A stretch of 64,000 nucleotides of DNA, taken from the NCBI RefSeq assembly GCF_003234365.2, contig NZ_CP126260.1, forward strand, positions 3,348,001-3,412,000. The letters run 5' to 3'. The notes below the pieces were generated by a model that saw only the letters and a list, made by a program, of their open reading frames with translations, had not been told where the DNA came from and did not search any database. The translations under genes were made by a program, and so were the position numbers. Shown in pieces: positions 26,701 to 34,309 of the stretch (the first letter of the stretch is position 1; each line of letters opens with the position of its first letter). Source of the DNA: Curtobacterium sp. MCJR17_020 (GTDB taxonomy: Bacteria; Actinomycetota; Actinomycetes; Actinomycetales; Microbacteriaceae).

Positions 26701-27603
26701 GGACAGGTCGCCGGTGTCCTCGACCAGACCGGTCGCGACCTCGGCGAACGTGGAGACCACGAGCCGGGCGTGCACGGAGAAGCCGGGGATGTGCGCGGTC
26801 AGGCCGCGCAGCCGGTCGATGACGGGGTTCGGCGTGAACGAGCCGTCCTGCTGCGCGAGCGCCACGAAGGACTGCGCGTCGAGGATGACGCCGAACTGCT
26901 CGTGCAGCGCATCGGCGAGACCGGGGTTGAGCACGGGTTCGCCGAGGAGCCGGACCTCGAAGTCACGGCCGTGGCGACGGATCGCCAGCGGGCGCAGGAG
27001 CACCGGGCCGCGGAACTGCTCGTCGCCGTGCTTCCAGTCGGCCATGCCGATGCCGAGCTTCACGGCGTCGATCCCGCGCACCGTGGCGAGCTCGGTGCCC
27101 TTCGCCTCGACCTGGCCGGCGGCGACGCGGGCCGCTCGGAGCGCCACCTCGTCGCGGATCAGGCTGGACAGCAGGGTGGTCTTGCCGGTGATGAACTGGG
27201 CGAGGCCGCCCGGGTGCGTCGTCGACAGTTCGATGCGCGCGCGGGGGTGGTCGCTGAAGTGGGTGAGCGGGCTCGTGCCGCCGACGCCGGTGAGCTGGCC
27301 GCGCCAGCCGTCCCACGTCGGTTCGGCCGCGTTGCCCGCCTGCAGCCGGGGATCGCCGAGGCTGATCGCCTGCGGGCTGGTCAGCTGCAGTTCCGGGCGG
27401 AGCGTACGGTCCGGTTCGTCGTCGGTCCGGTCCTCGTCCACGTCCTGCTGCTCGTCTCGGTCGTCTCGCTCGTCGCGGTGGTCTCGCTGACCGCGGTCGT
27501 CTCGCTCGTCGTCGGGGCGCTCGTGGGCACCCTCGACGGGGACGTCGTCGTTCACGTCGTCCTCACCGTCGGTCACCCTGTCCGCTCGCCACACATCCGA
27601 CAC
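23704..27603 (-). CDS. SF1 helicase-like protein with degenerate P-loop and C-terminal nuclease-fold domain
   Basis: 1299 residues. After an acidic Arg/Asp/Glu low-complexity stretch (about 15-65), a conserved N-terminal domain (about 80-345) leads to helicase core motifs: Walker A region LPGTGGTQT (366-374), where the usual lysine of GTGKT is glycine; motif Ia RVLVVSPRRATL; Walker B region VILVDAGAV (890-898), where DE is DA; motif III VVFGDPVTQTP; SLSRSYRA; and motif VI AMTRARRSMVIV (1138-1149). The tail (about 1190-1280, ending RRLGWHYVRVHAFQLF) resembles the REase_MTES_1575 nuclease fold but lacks a clear catalytic cluster. GTG 27603 is used; GTG 27576, nine codons later, is equally possible. 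ATPase and nuclease activity both look lost. Confidence 0.85.
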   Translation of the reverse strand: MSDVWRADRVTDGEDDVNDDVPVEGAHERPDDERDDRGQRDHRDERDDRDEQQDVDEDRTDDEPDRTLRPELQLTSPQAISLGDPRLQAGNAAEPTWDGWRGQLTGVGGTSPLTHFSDHPRARIELSTTHPGGLAQFITGKTTLLSSLIRDEVALRAARVAAGQVEAKGTELATVRGIDAVKLGIGMADWKHGDEQFRGPVLLRPLAIRRHGRDFEVRLLGEPVLNPGLADALHEQFGVILDAQSFVALAQQDGSFTPNPVIDRLRGLTAHIPGFSVHARLVVSTFAEVATGLVEDTGDLSHPVLDALAGNPSAKWQVEQSYHPVEQTPSDERSPETDTLLLDADDEQENVIAQIAAGNSIVVKTLPGTGGTQTIVNALGGLVAANKRVLVVSPRRATLRGIAARFGEVQLPGVAVTPSTLRRDVVRAIARNEKAARPNLREVDDALVRLRKVLKDYRGSLTRKDADFGVSVLDCLVELSRLSLLPVPPSTTARLSKQSVASMVEGRSRVAETMVSAANLGEFRYGPDDSPWYGAKFSTSDGAQRAHRTAKDLDSDGLPTLLRRAHDLVSSTHMRQFTTINELGIYLRLLTEIRDTLDRFLPVVFDRSVSELVAATAPRGEGAPMSSTNRRRLKKLAREYVRPGVHVSDLHEALTRVQQQRVLWQRYVAAGVNPEVPTGIADVQVLFSNVAEDLARLDEPLGRTERDRQLANTPVDQLVPTIAELAAESDVLHNLQERTELMQTLRDLQLEPLITDLANRHVPDLQVPAELELAWWQSALETMLESDRALLGANTDMLDRVEADFRLVDDAHAAGVSQGLAWQLAENWKVGLVDWPEEATALKTQLREGAITSRLLQDSAPHLSRSIAPVWLASPYEVSQIADTMPFDTVILVDAGAVTIAETVGAVRRARQTVVFGDPVTQTPSPFRIAVDPEHRALQVDEGTLDAFHADSALAKLSTLLPTLSLSRSYRAGGEDLAELVNRRFYGGKIESLPWAGSFLGHGSIALDYVSDGKAVPDPESGAVESVDAEVDRVVRLVIDHARTRPSESLMVITASAKHAVRVEQAVLTAAQGHKDLTEFVIGDRAEPFIVATLEQSVAQSRDRVVFSIGYGRTPHGRVLRDFGPLGKPGGERLLAVAMTRARRSMVIVTCFQPSDIEAERMGHGTVALAEILAEVRARTTAEYVPDDSDPLLVDLARRLEMRGIPVALGHRGKLGLVAAHGGVCVTIETDASLVKGSLRESLRLRPEVLRRLGWHYVRVHAFQLFSDPDRVANTVAAVLGVDRGATQEISIPPIPARR

Positions 27604-27716
27604 TGTAGGCGGGAACGAGCGCCCTCTCTGGCAATGAACCGAGGTTTCGGGGTTTCCGGTGCACGGTGAAGCGCTCCGGTCCGCGCCCGACGCGTCCGAT
27701 GTGGTACCAACGGGGC

Positions 27717-28589
27717 ATGGCCATCGACGACCGCACCACCCCGTCCGCCCCCACGCCGAACCGGCGTCGATCGGTCCCCGCCGAGATCTCCCGCTCGTGG
27801 CTGCTCGTCTCCGGCACCGCGACCGACCGGTTCGAGAAGTCCCAGCGGTCCCGCGCCGACCAGATCATCCTGGACATCGAGGACGCCGTCGACCCCGCCG
27901 CCAAGCCCTCGGCACGGCAGGGCGTCGCCGCGTGGCTGGCCGGCGGCGGCGAGGCCTGGGTCCGGATCAACGACGTCACGACCGACTTCTGGGCCGACGA
28001 CGTCGAGGAGCTCCGCGGCCTGCCCGGGCTGCAGGGCGTGATGCTCGCGAAGACCGAGTCCCCGGCTCAGGTCACCGACACGTGGCACCGGCTCGGCGGC
28101 CAGACCCCGGTGATCGCCTTGGTCGAGTCGGCGCTCGGCATCGAGGAATCCGTCTCGATCGCGCGGGCCCAGGGCGCGTTCCGGCTCGCGTTCGGCTCCG
28201 GCGACTACCGCCGCGACACCGGTACGAGCGCCGACACCCTGGCGATGGCGTACCCACGGTCGAAGCTCGTCGTTGCCTCGCGCGTCGGCGATCTGCCCGG
28301 CCCGATCGACGGCCCGACGGTGGGGTCGTCGCACCCGATCCTGCGCGAGCAGTCCCAGGTCGCGGTGTCGCTCGGCCTGACCGGCAAGCTCTGCCTGGAC
28401 ACCGAGCAGTTGCCCGTCATCAACGAGGTCATCTCCCCCACGCCGACCGACGTCGCCTGGGCACAGGACTTCCTCGACGACTTCGAGGCCCGCGGCAAGG
28501 TCATCCGCGACGGTTCCGACCTGCCCCGACTGGGTCGGGCGCAGAAGATCCAGCGGCTCGCACAGGCGTTCGGCGTCGAAGCGCGGTAG
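27717..28589 (+). CDS. HpcH/HpaI aldolase, citrate-lyase-beta-like (CoA ester lyase)
   Basis: 290 residues from ATG 27717. TIM-barrel lyase family acting on (3S)-malyl- or citramalyl-CoA-type esters. Visible: RSWLLVSGT at the N-terminus, the metal-binding ILDIEDAVDP motif (about 47-56), the arginine strand WVRINDV, LAKTESP, and IALVESALGIEES with the second metal glutamate. Substrate cannot be assigned. It faces away from the helicase-like gene and is followed 10 bp later by a membrane protein gene. Confidence 0.85.
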   Translation: MAIDDRTTPSAPTPNRRRSVPAEISRSWLLVSGTATDRFEKSQRSRADQIILDIEDAVDPAAKPSARQGVAAWLAGGGEAWVRINDVTTDFWADDVEELRGLPGLQGVMLAKTESPAQVTDTWHRLGGQTPVIALVESALGIEESVSIARAQGAFRLAFGSGDYRRDTGTSADTLAMAYPRSKLVVASRVGDLPGPIDGPTVGSSHPILREQSQVAVSLGLTGKLCLDTEQLPVINEVISPTPTDVAWAQDFLDDFEARGKVIRDGSDLPRLGRAQKIQRLAQAFGVEAR

Positions 28590-28599
28590 GACTGCTCCC

Positions 28600-29067
28600 A
28601 TGACCTGGTCCAACGTCCCCGGCGGTCCGCCGCAGTCCTCGCCCGGCCCCCAGGACCCGCAGCGCGCGGCCTGGGAGCGCAGCGGCACCACGTTGTTCCC
28701 GCCGGCGAAGCTCGCCGACCGGATCTCCACCGTGCTGCTGCTGGCCTTCGGCGCCGTGATGACGATCGTCACCGCCGTCGTCGGCATCATCGCGGTCATC
28801 TCGGCGACCGCGACCTGCGATGCCTCCGCCGGGTGCTCGCCCGGCGGGTACATCGGCGGCACGGCCATCGCGGTCGGCGGCGCGTTCGTGATCGGCGTCG
28901 CCACGATCGTGCTGGCGATCGGCGCGTGGATCCGTCGGAAGTCGTCGTGGTGGATCGCCGCGGTCGGCTTCGTGCTCGCGATCGCCGTCATCACGTGGGG
29001 TGGGGTCGTCTTCGCGAACGCCGCCGACGACGAGACCGCGTCGTCCTCGGTGTCCGCGAGCGCCTAG
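28600..29067 (+). CDS. small membrane protein, unknown
   Basis: 155 residues: a Pro/Gln-rich cytoplasmic N-terminus followed by three hydrophobic segments (about 43-68, 85-108, 115-138) and a short Ser/Asp tail. The first loop holds two cysteines (CDASAGC) that could form a disulfide. ATG 28600 lies 10 bp after the lyase gene stop. No recognised family. Confidence 0.7.
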   Translation: MTWSNVPGGPPQSSPGPQDPQRAAWERSGTTLFPPAKLADRISTVLLLAFGAVMTIVTAVVGIIAVISATATCDASAGCSPGGYIGGTAIAVGGAFVIGVATIVLAIGAWIRRKSSWWIAAVGFVLAIAVITWGGVVFANAADDETASSSVSASA

Positions 29068-29199
29068 CGCCGTCGCGCACCGCGCTGGTCCCGCCGGACC
29101 GACTCCGAACGACACGATCGACGTCGTACGACGTCGAGACTGTCGCATCGCATCGCATCGCACCGCGTCACGTCGCGTGGGCAGCGGCGACGGGGCGAC

Positions 29200-29242
29200 G
29201 GACGGGAGGCCCATGGCGGACACGGCCACGGGGGTCCCGTCC
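29200..29242. repeat. imperfect GGGAGGCCCGTGGC-family hairpin
   Basis: Arms at 29200-29217 and 29225-29242 pair over 18 positions with three mismatches. It lies between two plus-strand genes, just before the FAD oxidoreductase start, so it could end the upstream transcript. The 29070-29200 stretch also has a short ATCGC tandem (CGCATCGCATCGCATCGCA). Confidence 0.5.
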
Positions 29243-29264
29243 GACACGGCGTACCGTCCACGGC

Positions 29265-30512
29265 ATGGTGACGGTGTCGCGGACGACGGTCGCGGTGGTC
29301 GGTGGTGGCCCCGCCGGGGTCGTCCTCGGGCTGCTGCTCGCCCGGGCCGGCATCGATGTGCGCGTCATCGAGCAGCACGACGACTTCAACCGGGACTTCC
29401 GGGGCGACACCGTGCACGCCTCGACGATCCGGCTGCTCGACGAGCTCGGCCTCGGCGAGCGCTTCCGGGCCCTGCCGCAGTCACGGCTCGACGACTTCTC
29501 CCTGCCCATGCCCGACGGGTCGCGGCTGCTGCTCGGCGACTTCTCACGGCTCGATCCCCCGTACGACCACGTGGCGATGGTGCCGCAGTGGGACCTGCTC
29601 GACCTGCTCGTGACCGCTGCCCGGCAGGAACCGTCGTTCGACATCGCGATGGGCCTCGCGGCGACCGGGCTCATCGAGGAGAACGGCACCGTCACCGGGG
29701 TCCACCTCCGCCCGCGCGACGGCAGCAGCGAACCCGAGGAGCTCCGCGCCGACGTCGTGATCGCCTGCGACGGACGGAACTCGGTCCTGCGCCGGGCAGC
29801 GGGGCTCGTGCCGCGGGCGTTCCCGGTGCCGTTCGACACCTGGTGGTTCCGGCTCCCCCGGCGATCGGGCGATGCGGCGAGCGCCCTGACCCCCGCGTTC
29901 TCGGGGAAGGACGTGCTGCTGAGCTTCCCGCGGCCCGACTACCACCAGGTCGCGTACTTCGCCCCGAAGGGCTCGGACGCGGCGCTGCGGGCCGAGGGGA
30001 TCGACGCCTTCCGGGAGCGGGTAGCGCGGCTCCGTCCGGACTTCGCGGACCGGGTCGACGCCTTCGGGTCGATGGACGACGTGCACGTGCTCGACGTCCG
30101 GATGGACCGGTTGCGGCGGTGGTGGCGGCCGGGGCTGCTGTGCATCGGCGACGCGGCGCACGCGATGTCGCCCGCGGGTGGGGTGGGGATCAACCTGGCG
30201 GTGCAGGACGCCGTGGCGACGGCGGCGATCCTCGCGCCGTCGTTGCGGCACGGGCTCCGAGGTGCGGGGCTGGACGGTGCGCTGGCCGCGGTGCAGCGTC
30301 GTCGGAAGCCGCCGGCAGTGATCGTCCAGTCGGCGCAGGCCGTGCTGCACCGCGTCGTGTTCGAGCGGGCCTTCGCCGGACGACTGCAGGACGGGCCACC
30401 GCTGCTGCCCGTGCTGCTCGCCCGGTACGTGCCGCCGTCACGGGGTCTCTACGCCCGGGGCATCGCGTTTGGGCCACTGCCGGAGCACGCGCCGAGCTGG
30501 GCGCGGCGCTGA
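29265..30512 (+). CDS. FAD-dependent monooxygenase, PHBH fold
   Basis: 415 residues of the aromatic hydroxylase (UbiH/PHBH-like) family. N-terminal dinucleotide motif VAVVGGGPAGVVLGLLLARAG, the RGDTVHASTIRLLDELGLG segment, the DG motif in DVVIACDGRNSVLRRAAGL (about 160), and the second FAD motif GLLCIGDAAHAMSPAGGVGINLAVQDA (about 290-316). ATG 29265 gives the family N-terminus. The substrate is unknown; some family members inactivate tetracyclines or act on phenols. Confidence 0.88.
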   Translation: MVTVSRTTVAVVGGGPAGVVLGLLLARAGIDVRVIEQHDDFNRDFRGDTVHASTIRLLDELGLGERFRALPQSRLDDFSLPMPDGSRLLLGDFSRLDPPYDHVAMVPQWDLLDLLVTAARQEPSFDIAMGLAATGLIEENGTVTGVHLRPRDGSSEPEELRADVVIACDGRNSVLRRAAGLVPRAFPVPFDTWWFRLPRRSGDAASALTPAFSGKDVLLSFPRPDYHQVAYFAPKGSDAALRAEGIDAFRERVARLRPDFADRVDAFGSMDDVHVLDVRMDRLRRWWRPGLLCIGDAAHAMSPAGGVGINLAVQDAVATAAILAPSLRHGLRGAGLDGALAAVQRRRKPPAVIVQSAQAVLHRVVFERAFAGRLQDGPPLLPVLLARYVPPSRGLYARGIAFGPLPEHAPSWARR

Positions 30513-30546
30513 ACGGAGCGCGCGCGGTGGACGGGACCGGACGGCG

Positions 30547-30587
30547 GACGGGAGGCGCGGGGCGGGGCCGCCACGGGCCTCCCGGTC
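30547..30587. repeat. imperfect GGGAGGCCCGTGGC-family hairpin after FAD oxidoreductase
   Basis: GGACGGGAGGCGCGG and CCACGGGCCTCCCGG arms face each other between the oxidoreductase stop (30512) and the aldo/keto reductase start (30658). Several mismatches; it is likely a terminator of the upstream gene. Confidence 0.5.
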
Positions 30588-30657
30588 GGCGGGTGGTCAC
30601 CGCCACTGCGCGACGCACCCTGTGCGCGACCGCGCACCCCCGGCGCATGCTGGGGCC

Positions 30658-31536
30658 ATGAAGCAACGAGTCATCGGAGACGTGTCGGTCAGCGCCATCG
30701 GTCTGGGCGGGATGCCCATGTCGATCGAGGGCCGACCCGACGAACGACAGTCCATCGCGACCATCCACGCCGCGCTCGAGAACGGTGTCACGCTCATCGA
30801 CACCGCGGACGCGTACCACCTGGCCGCCCACGACGAGGTGGGGCACAACGAGGAGCTCATCGCCCGGGCGGTCCGCGAGTTCCACGGCGACACCGAGTCG
30901 ATCCTCATCGCCACGAAGGGCGGCCACCTGCGACCGGAAGCCGGCGCGTGGGCGCAGAACGGCCACCCGGAGTACCTGAAGCAGGCGGCGAGGGCGTCGG
31001 CGAAGCGCCTCGGCGTCGAGGCGATCGGCCTCTACCAGTTCCACCGTCCGGACCCCGCGGTGCCCTACGCCGAGTCGGTCGGCGCGCTCGGCGAGCTGCT
31101 CGACGAGGGCGTCATCCGGATGGCCGGCATCTCGAACGCAGACCCCGACCAGATCCGGACGGCGAACGACGTCCTCGACGGACGTCTCGCCTCGGTGCAG
31201 AACCAGTTCTCGCCGAAGTTCCGGTCGAGCGAGCCGGAACTCGAGCTCTGCGACGAGCTCGGGATCGCGTTCCTGCCGTGGAGCCCGCTCGGTGGCATCG
31301 CGAACGCCGCCGACCTCGGCACCGCGTACGAGGACTTCGCGTACATCGCACGCGACCGTGGCGTGACCCCGCAGGTCATCGCGCTCGCGTGGGAGCTGCA
31401 GAAGAGCGACGTGGTCGTCCCGATCCCCGGGGCGTCGCGGCCGCAGTCGATCCTCAACTCGTTGACCGCACCGACCGTGAAGCTGCGACCGGAGGACGTC
31501 GCCCGTCTGGACGCGTCGCAGCCGGCGGCCGTCTGA
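30658..31536 (+). CDS. aldo/keto reductase
   Basis: 292-residue NADPH-dependent (alpha/beta)8 oxidoreductase. Catalytic tetrad visible: Asp in LIDTADAYH (about 44), Tyr in the same segment, Lys in LIATKGGHL (about 82) and His in YQFHRPD (about 126). C-terminal IPGASRPQSILNSL is the cofactor-binding phosphate loop. Ends just before a bidirectional terminator. Its physiological substrate is not evident. Confidence 0.9.
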   Translation: MKQRVIGDVSVSAIGLGGMPMSIEGRPDERQSIATIHAALENGVTLIDTADAYHLAAHDEVGHNEELIARAVREFHGDTESILIATKGGHLRPEAGAWAQNGHPEYLKQAARASAKRLGVEAIGLYQFHRPDPAVPYAESVGALGELLDEGVIRMAGISNADPDQIRTANDVLDGRLASVQNQFSPKFRSSEPELELCDELGIAFLPWSPLGGIANAADLGTAYEDFAYIARDRGVTPQVIALAWELQKSDVVVPIPGASRPQSILNSLTAPTVKLRPEDVARLDASQPAAV

Positions 31537-31547
31537 GCAGTCCCACG

Positions 31548-31587
31548 ACGACGCCCCGCAGTTCCGGTCGGAGCTGCGGGGCGTCGT
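31548..31587. terminator. bidirectional terminator
   Basis: A perfect 14-bp stem (31548-31561 with 31574-31587) extended by an inner TCC/GGA helix, between the convergent aldo/keto reductase and lipoprotein genes. Confidence 0.8.
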
Positions 31588-31610
31588 GGTGTCGGGACCT
31601 GGTGTGGCGA

Positions 31611-32087
31611 CTAGTTCGTCGGGCAGACCGCCGAGACCTCGTTCAGCGAGGACTGCACGTCGGTCTGGGCGTCCTTCGCCTCGGCGGAGTCGCTCGAGCC
31701 GCTGGAGGTGAGCGCCGAGGCGTACTCCTCCGCGTCCTCGCTGAAGTCCTCGAAGGCGTCGTGGACGTCGTCGTTGGTGACCTTCGGCAGCGCGGCATCG
31801 AGCCGGTCGGCGAACTCACCGATGATCGCGGCACGCGCAGCCGGATCGGCCGGCGCCGACGACGACGTCTGCTCGTCGATGAACGACTTGAGCTCGTTCT
31901 CGACCAGGGCGCACGCCTCGGTCTTGGTCTGCGCGGGAGCGGCGGCCGAGGTCTTCGACGGAGCGGATGTCCTGGACGGAGCGGGCGTGTCCGACGAGTC
32001 GCCGTCGTCCGATGACCCGCCGGAGCAGCCCGCCAGCAGCGCCACGGCGACGAGCGCCGTGGTCACCGCGGTGAAGGTGCGGCGCAT
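31611..32087 (-). CDS. putative lipoprotein, downstream member of a coupled pair
   Basis: 158 residues from ATG 32087. Signal peptide with lipobox LLAGC near residue 20, a Ser/Asp/Thr/Pro linker (about 22-55) and a helical domain with two cysteines (EACALVENEL, and SAVCPTN at the end) that may form a disulfide. Its ATG overlaps the stop of the upstream lipoprotein gene by one base. Architecture matches the neighbour (lipobox, N-terminal Cys, helical bundle, terminal Cys), so the two look like diverged paralogues. Function unknown. Confidence 0.78.
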   Translation of the reverse strand: MRRTFTAVTTALVAVALLAGCSGGSSDDGDSSDTPAPSRTSAPSKTSAAAPAQTKTEACALVENELKSFIDEQTSSSAPADPAARAAIIGEFADRLDAALPKVTNDDVHDAFEDFSEDAEEYASALTSSGSSDSAEAKDAQTDVQSSLNEVSAVCPTN

Positions 32088-32497
32088 CAGGAGTTGCACT
32101 CCTTCTGGAAGGCGTTGCCGGCGTCCTGCACCTTGGTGCTGGACTTCGTGAGCGCCGAGACGTCCGCCGACTGCGGGTCGTCAGCAATGTCCTCGATCTG
32201 GTCGACGAGGTCGCCGTAGGCGTCCTCGAACGCCTCGCCCTTGTCCTGCAGGTCGTCGTCGGACAGGTCGTCGACGCCGTCGGAGATCTTCTCGTCGAGC
32301 TCCTTGAGCTTCGTGACGGCGGCGTCCGGGTCGGACTGCAGGTTCGCGGCCTCGGACTGCACGCCCTCGGCGGCGGACTTGACCGTCTTCTCGAACTGGG
32401 TGCACTGGTTGGCCTTCGACGGCCCGGTCGAGCAACCGGCGAGCAGGGTGAGCGCGAGGCCGGCGGTGGCGAGCGCGATGAACTTGTTCTTCGGCAT
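32087..32497 (-). CDS. putative lipoprotein, upstream member of a coupled pair
   Basis: 136 residues from ATG 32497 (MPKNKFIALATAG), lipobox LLAGC near residue 20. The mature part is an acidic, alanine-rich helical bundle with cysteines at its two ends (NQCTQFEK, and QKECNS at the C-terminus), the same layout as the downstream partner. The ORF could extend 10 codons upstream but the MPKNK start fits the signal peptide. Probably extracytoplasmic; function unknown. Confidence 0.78.
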   Translation of the reverse strand: MPKNKFIALATAGLALTLLAGCSTGPSKANQCTQFEKTVKSAAEGVQSEAANLQSDPDAAVTKLKELDEKISDGVDDLSDDDLQDKGEAFEDAYGDLVDQIEDIADDPQSADVSALTKSSTKVQDAGNAFQKECNS

Positions 32498-32611
32498 GGT
32501 GGAGAGTCCCCCTCGATCGGTCCGCACTCCCCCGGATGAGGTGCAGATCCGTCATCGAGCGTACATGGGGCACTCACAGGATGACCGGCCGCCCGGCGTA
32601 CCGTCGAGAGC

Positions 32612-33577
32612 ATGCCCGCCATCACGTTCGACGACACCACCATGTCCGTTGCCGACCTGCCCGACCCGGTGCCCGCCGCGGGCGAGGTGCTCATCGAGGT
32701 CGCCGCCGCCGGGGTGAACAACGCCGACCTGCAGCAGCGCGCGGGGAACTACCCGCCGCCGCCCGGGGCCTCGGAGATCCTCGGGCTCGAGGTCTCCGGC
32801 ACCGTCCGGGCACTCGGCGACGGCGTGACCTCGGTGGCCGTCGGCGACCGCGTGTGCGCCCTGCTGTCCGGCGGCGGCTACGCCTCGCTCGTCGTGGCTC
32901 CCGCGACGCAGGTGCTGCCGGTCCCCGACTCGGTCGACCTGGTCGAGGCCGCCGGCCTGCCCGAAGCCGCCTGCACCGTGTACTCGAACGTCGGCATGCT
33001 CGCCGGACTCCGCCCCGGGCAGACCCTGCTCGTGCACGGCGGCACCGGCGGCATGGGCTCGCACGCCGTCCTGTGGGCGAAGGCGCTCGGTGCCACGGTG
33101 ATCGCGACGAGCGGCGGCGACCGCAAGGTCCAGGCGTCACGTGACCTGGGTGCCGACCTGGTGGTCGACCACCGCACCGAGGACTTCGTCGAGCGCGTCC
33201 TCGCGTTCACGGACGGCGTCGGGGTCGACGTGGTGCTCGACGTCGTCGGACCGTCCTACCTGGCGCGGAACCTGCAGGCCCTCGCACCCAACGGGCACAT
33301 CGCCGTCATCGCCTCGGGCAGCGGCAGCACTGCAGAGCTCGACCTCGGCGCGCTGATGCGGAAGCGGGCGTCGATCAGCGGGACGACCCTGCGCGCCCGG
33401 CCGCTCGCCGAGAAGGCCGCGATCGTCGCCGCCGTCCGTGAGCACGTCTGGCCCTTCGTCGCCGACGGCAGCGTCCGACCGGTCATCGACACCGTCCTGC
33501 CGCTCGCCGAGGTCGAGGAGGCGCACCGGAAGGTCCGCGACGGCGAGGTCGTCGGGAAGGTGCTGCTGACGCTCTAG
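32612..33577 (+). CDS. quinone oxidoreductase-like medium-chain dehydrogenase
   Basis: 321 residues of the MDR superfamily, PIG3/zeta-crystallin branch: no catalytic or structural zinc cysteines, GroES-like N-domain (ILGLEVSGTV, VGDRVCALLSGGGYASL), Rossmann GGTGGMGSHAVLWAKALGATVIAT (about 147-170), DVVLDVVGPSYL, and C-terminal EVVGKVLLTL. Expected to reduce quinones or enals with NADPH. Its last four bases overlap the end of the convergent TetR gene. Confidence 0.9.
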   Translation: MPAITFDDTTMSVADLPDPVPAAGEVLIEVAAAGVNNADLQQRAGNYPPPPGASEILGLEVSGTVRALGDGVTSVAVGDRVCALLSGGGYASLVVAPATQVLPVPDSVDLVEAAGLPEAACTVYSNVGMLAGLRPGQTLLVHGGTGGMGSHAVLWAKALGATVIATSGGDRKVQASRDLGADLVVDHRTEDFVERVLAFTDGVGVDVVLDVVGPSYLARNLQALAPNGHIAVIASGSGSTAELDLGALMRKRASISGTTLRARPLAEKAAIVAAVREHVWPFVADGSVRPVIDTVLPLAEVEEAHRKVRDGEVVGKVLLTL

Positions 33578-34242
33578 GCGCGTGGGCGGGCGGCGCCCGG
33601 GTGCCCTGCGCCCGGGCCTGCCGCGCCCGGGTCTGCCGCGCTCGGCCGCACCAGGTCGAGCACCTGCCCGCACTTCGCGCCGAACGTCGCGCGGAGCAGG
33701 TCCGCCGCGTCACGGTCCTCGTCGAACCGCGCCGGCATGTCGATCGCGAGCATGATCGCGAAGATCATCCCGCTGCCCAGGAAGCCCTGCACCTGGTCGT
33801 CCGGGATCCCCGCCTCGTCCCGCAGGAACCGGTAGATCTCGAGGAAGCCGTCGCGTGCGGCCGCACCGATCGCGGGCTCGGCACCGGAGACGAACCCCTG
33901 CAGCAGCACGGTGTGCAGGCCCTGCTCGGCAGCGAGGTCGACGAACTGCTCACCGATGACGTGCGCCGGCACGTCGTCCGGGCCGAGGGTCGTCAGGGTC
34001 TCCCGCCAGGCGTCGAGCAGGATGCCGAGGGTGTCGCGGAAGACCTCGAGGAACAGCGCTTCCTTCGACCCGAACATCCGGACGACGTACGGCTGGCTGA
34101 TGCCCGCCGCCGAGGCGATCTGGTCGGTGGTGGTGCCGTGGTACCCCTGGCGGCCGAACACCCCGCGTGCGGCTTCGAGGATCATCGCGCGACGCTGCGC
34201 TGCCGGCATCCGGACGGCTGTCTCCGTGCTCATGGTTGACAT
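33574..34242 (-). CDS. TetR-family regulator of the divergent MFS gene
   Basis: 222 residues. N-terminal helix-turn-helix: AQRRAMILEAARGVFGRQGYHGTT, DQIASAAGISQPYVVRMFGSKEALF (about 13-60). The C-terminal ligand domain ends in an odd Ala/Pro/Gly-rich tail with repeated PGAAxPGA units. Start ATG 34242, with a second ATG three codons later. It is divergent from the MFS gene over a 67-bp gap holding two 16-bp inverted repeats, so it likely represses both. Confidence 0.9.
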   Translation of the reverse strand: MSTMSTETAVRMPAAQRRAMILEAARGVFGRQGYHGTTTDQIASAAGISQPYVVRMFGSKEALFLEVFRDTLGILLDAWRETLTTLGPDDVPAHVIGEQFVDLAAEQGLHTVLLQGFVSGAEPAIGAAARDGFLEIYRFLRDEAGIPDDQVQGFLGSGMIFAIMLAIDMPARFDEDRDAADLLRATFGAKCGQVLDLVRPSAADPGAAGPGAGHPGAARPRA

Positions 34243-34258
34243 GTTATCAGTCGATTAC
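34243..34258. promoter_or_regulatory. TetR operator, site 1
   Basis: GTTATCAGTCGATTAC: 6-bp half-sites around a 4-bp spacer, one mismatch from perfect symmetry. It abuts the TetR start codon and covers the TTACTA hexamer that could be the -35 of the MFS gene. Confidence 0.7.
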
Positions 34259-34276
34259 TACAGTCCGTCGAGACAA

Positions 34277-34292
34277 GTAATCATCGGATTAC
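34277..34292. promoter_or_regulatory. TetR operator, site 2
   Basis: GTAATCATCGGATTAC: perfect GTAATC/GATTAC inverted repeat with a 4-bp spacer. Its centre is 34 bp from that of site 1. It overlaps TAATCA, a plausible -10 lying 17 bp after TTACTA. Confidence 0.75.
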
Positions 34293-34309
34293 CAACGACT
34301 GGAGACACC

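Noticed and set aside
27160..27185. GKTT near residue 140 of the helicase-like protein as an alternative Walker A
   Set aside because: It lies in a conserved N-terminal segment that is not followed by a Walker B at suitable distance, and the context (QFITGKTTLLSSLI) is not a P-loop strand-loop-helix with the GxxxxGK pattern.
23941..27669. 1242-codon plus-strand open frame opposite the helicase-like gene
   Set aside because: It is antisense to a gene with clear helicase motifs, contains no recognisable domain, and reflects the scarcity of stop codons in GC-rich DNA.
28833..29264. N-terminal extension of the FAD oxidoreductase frame back to 28833
   Set aside because: It overlaps the small membrane protein gene in another frame; the Rossmann motif begins right after ATG 29265.
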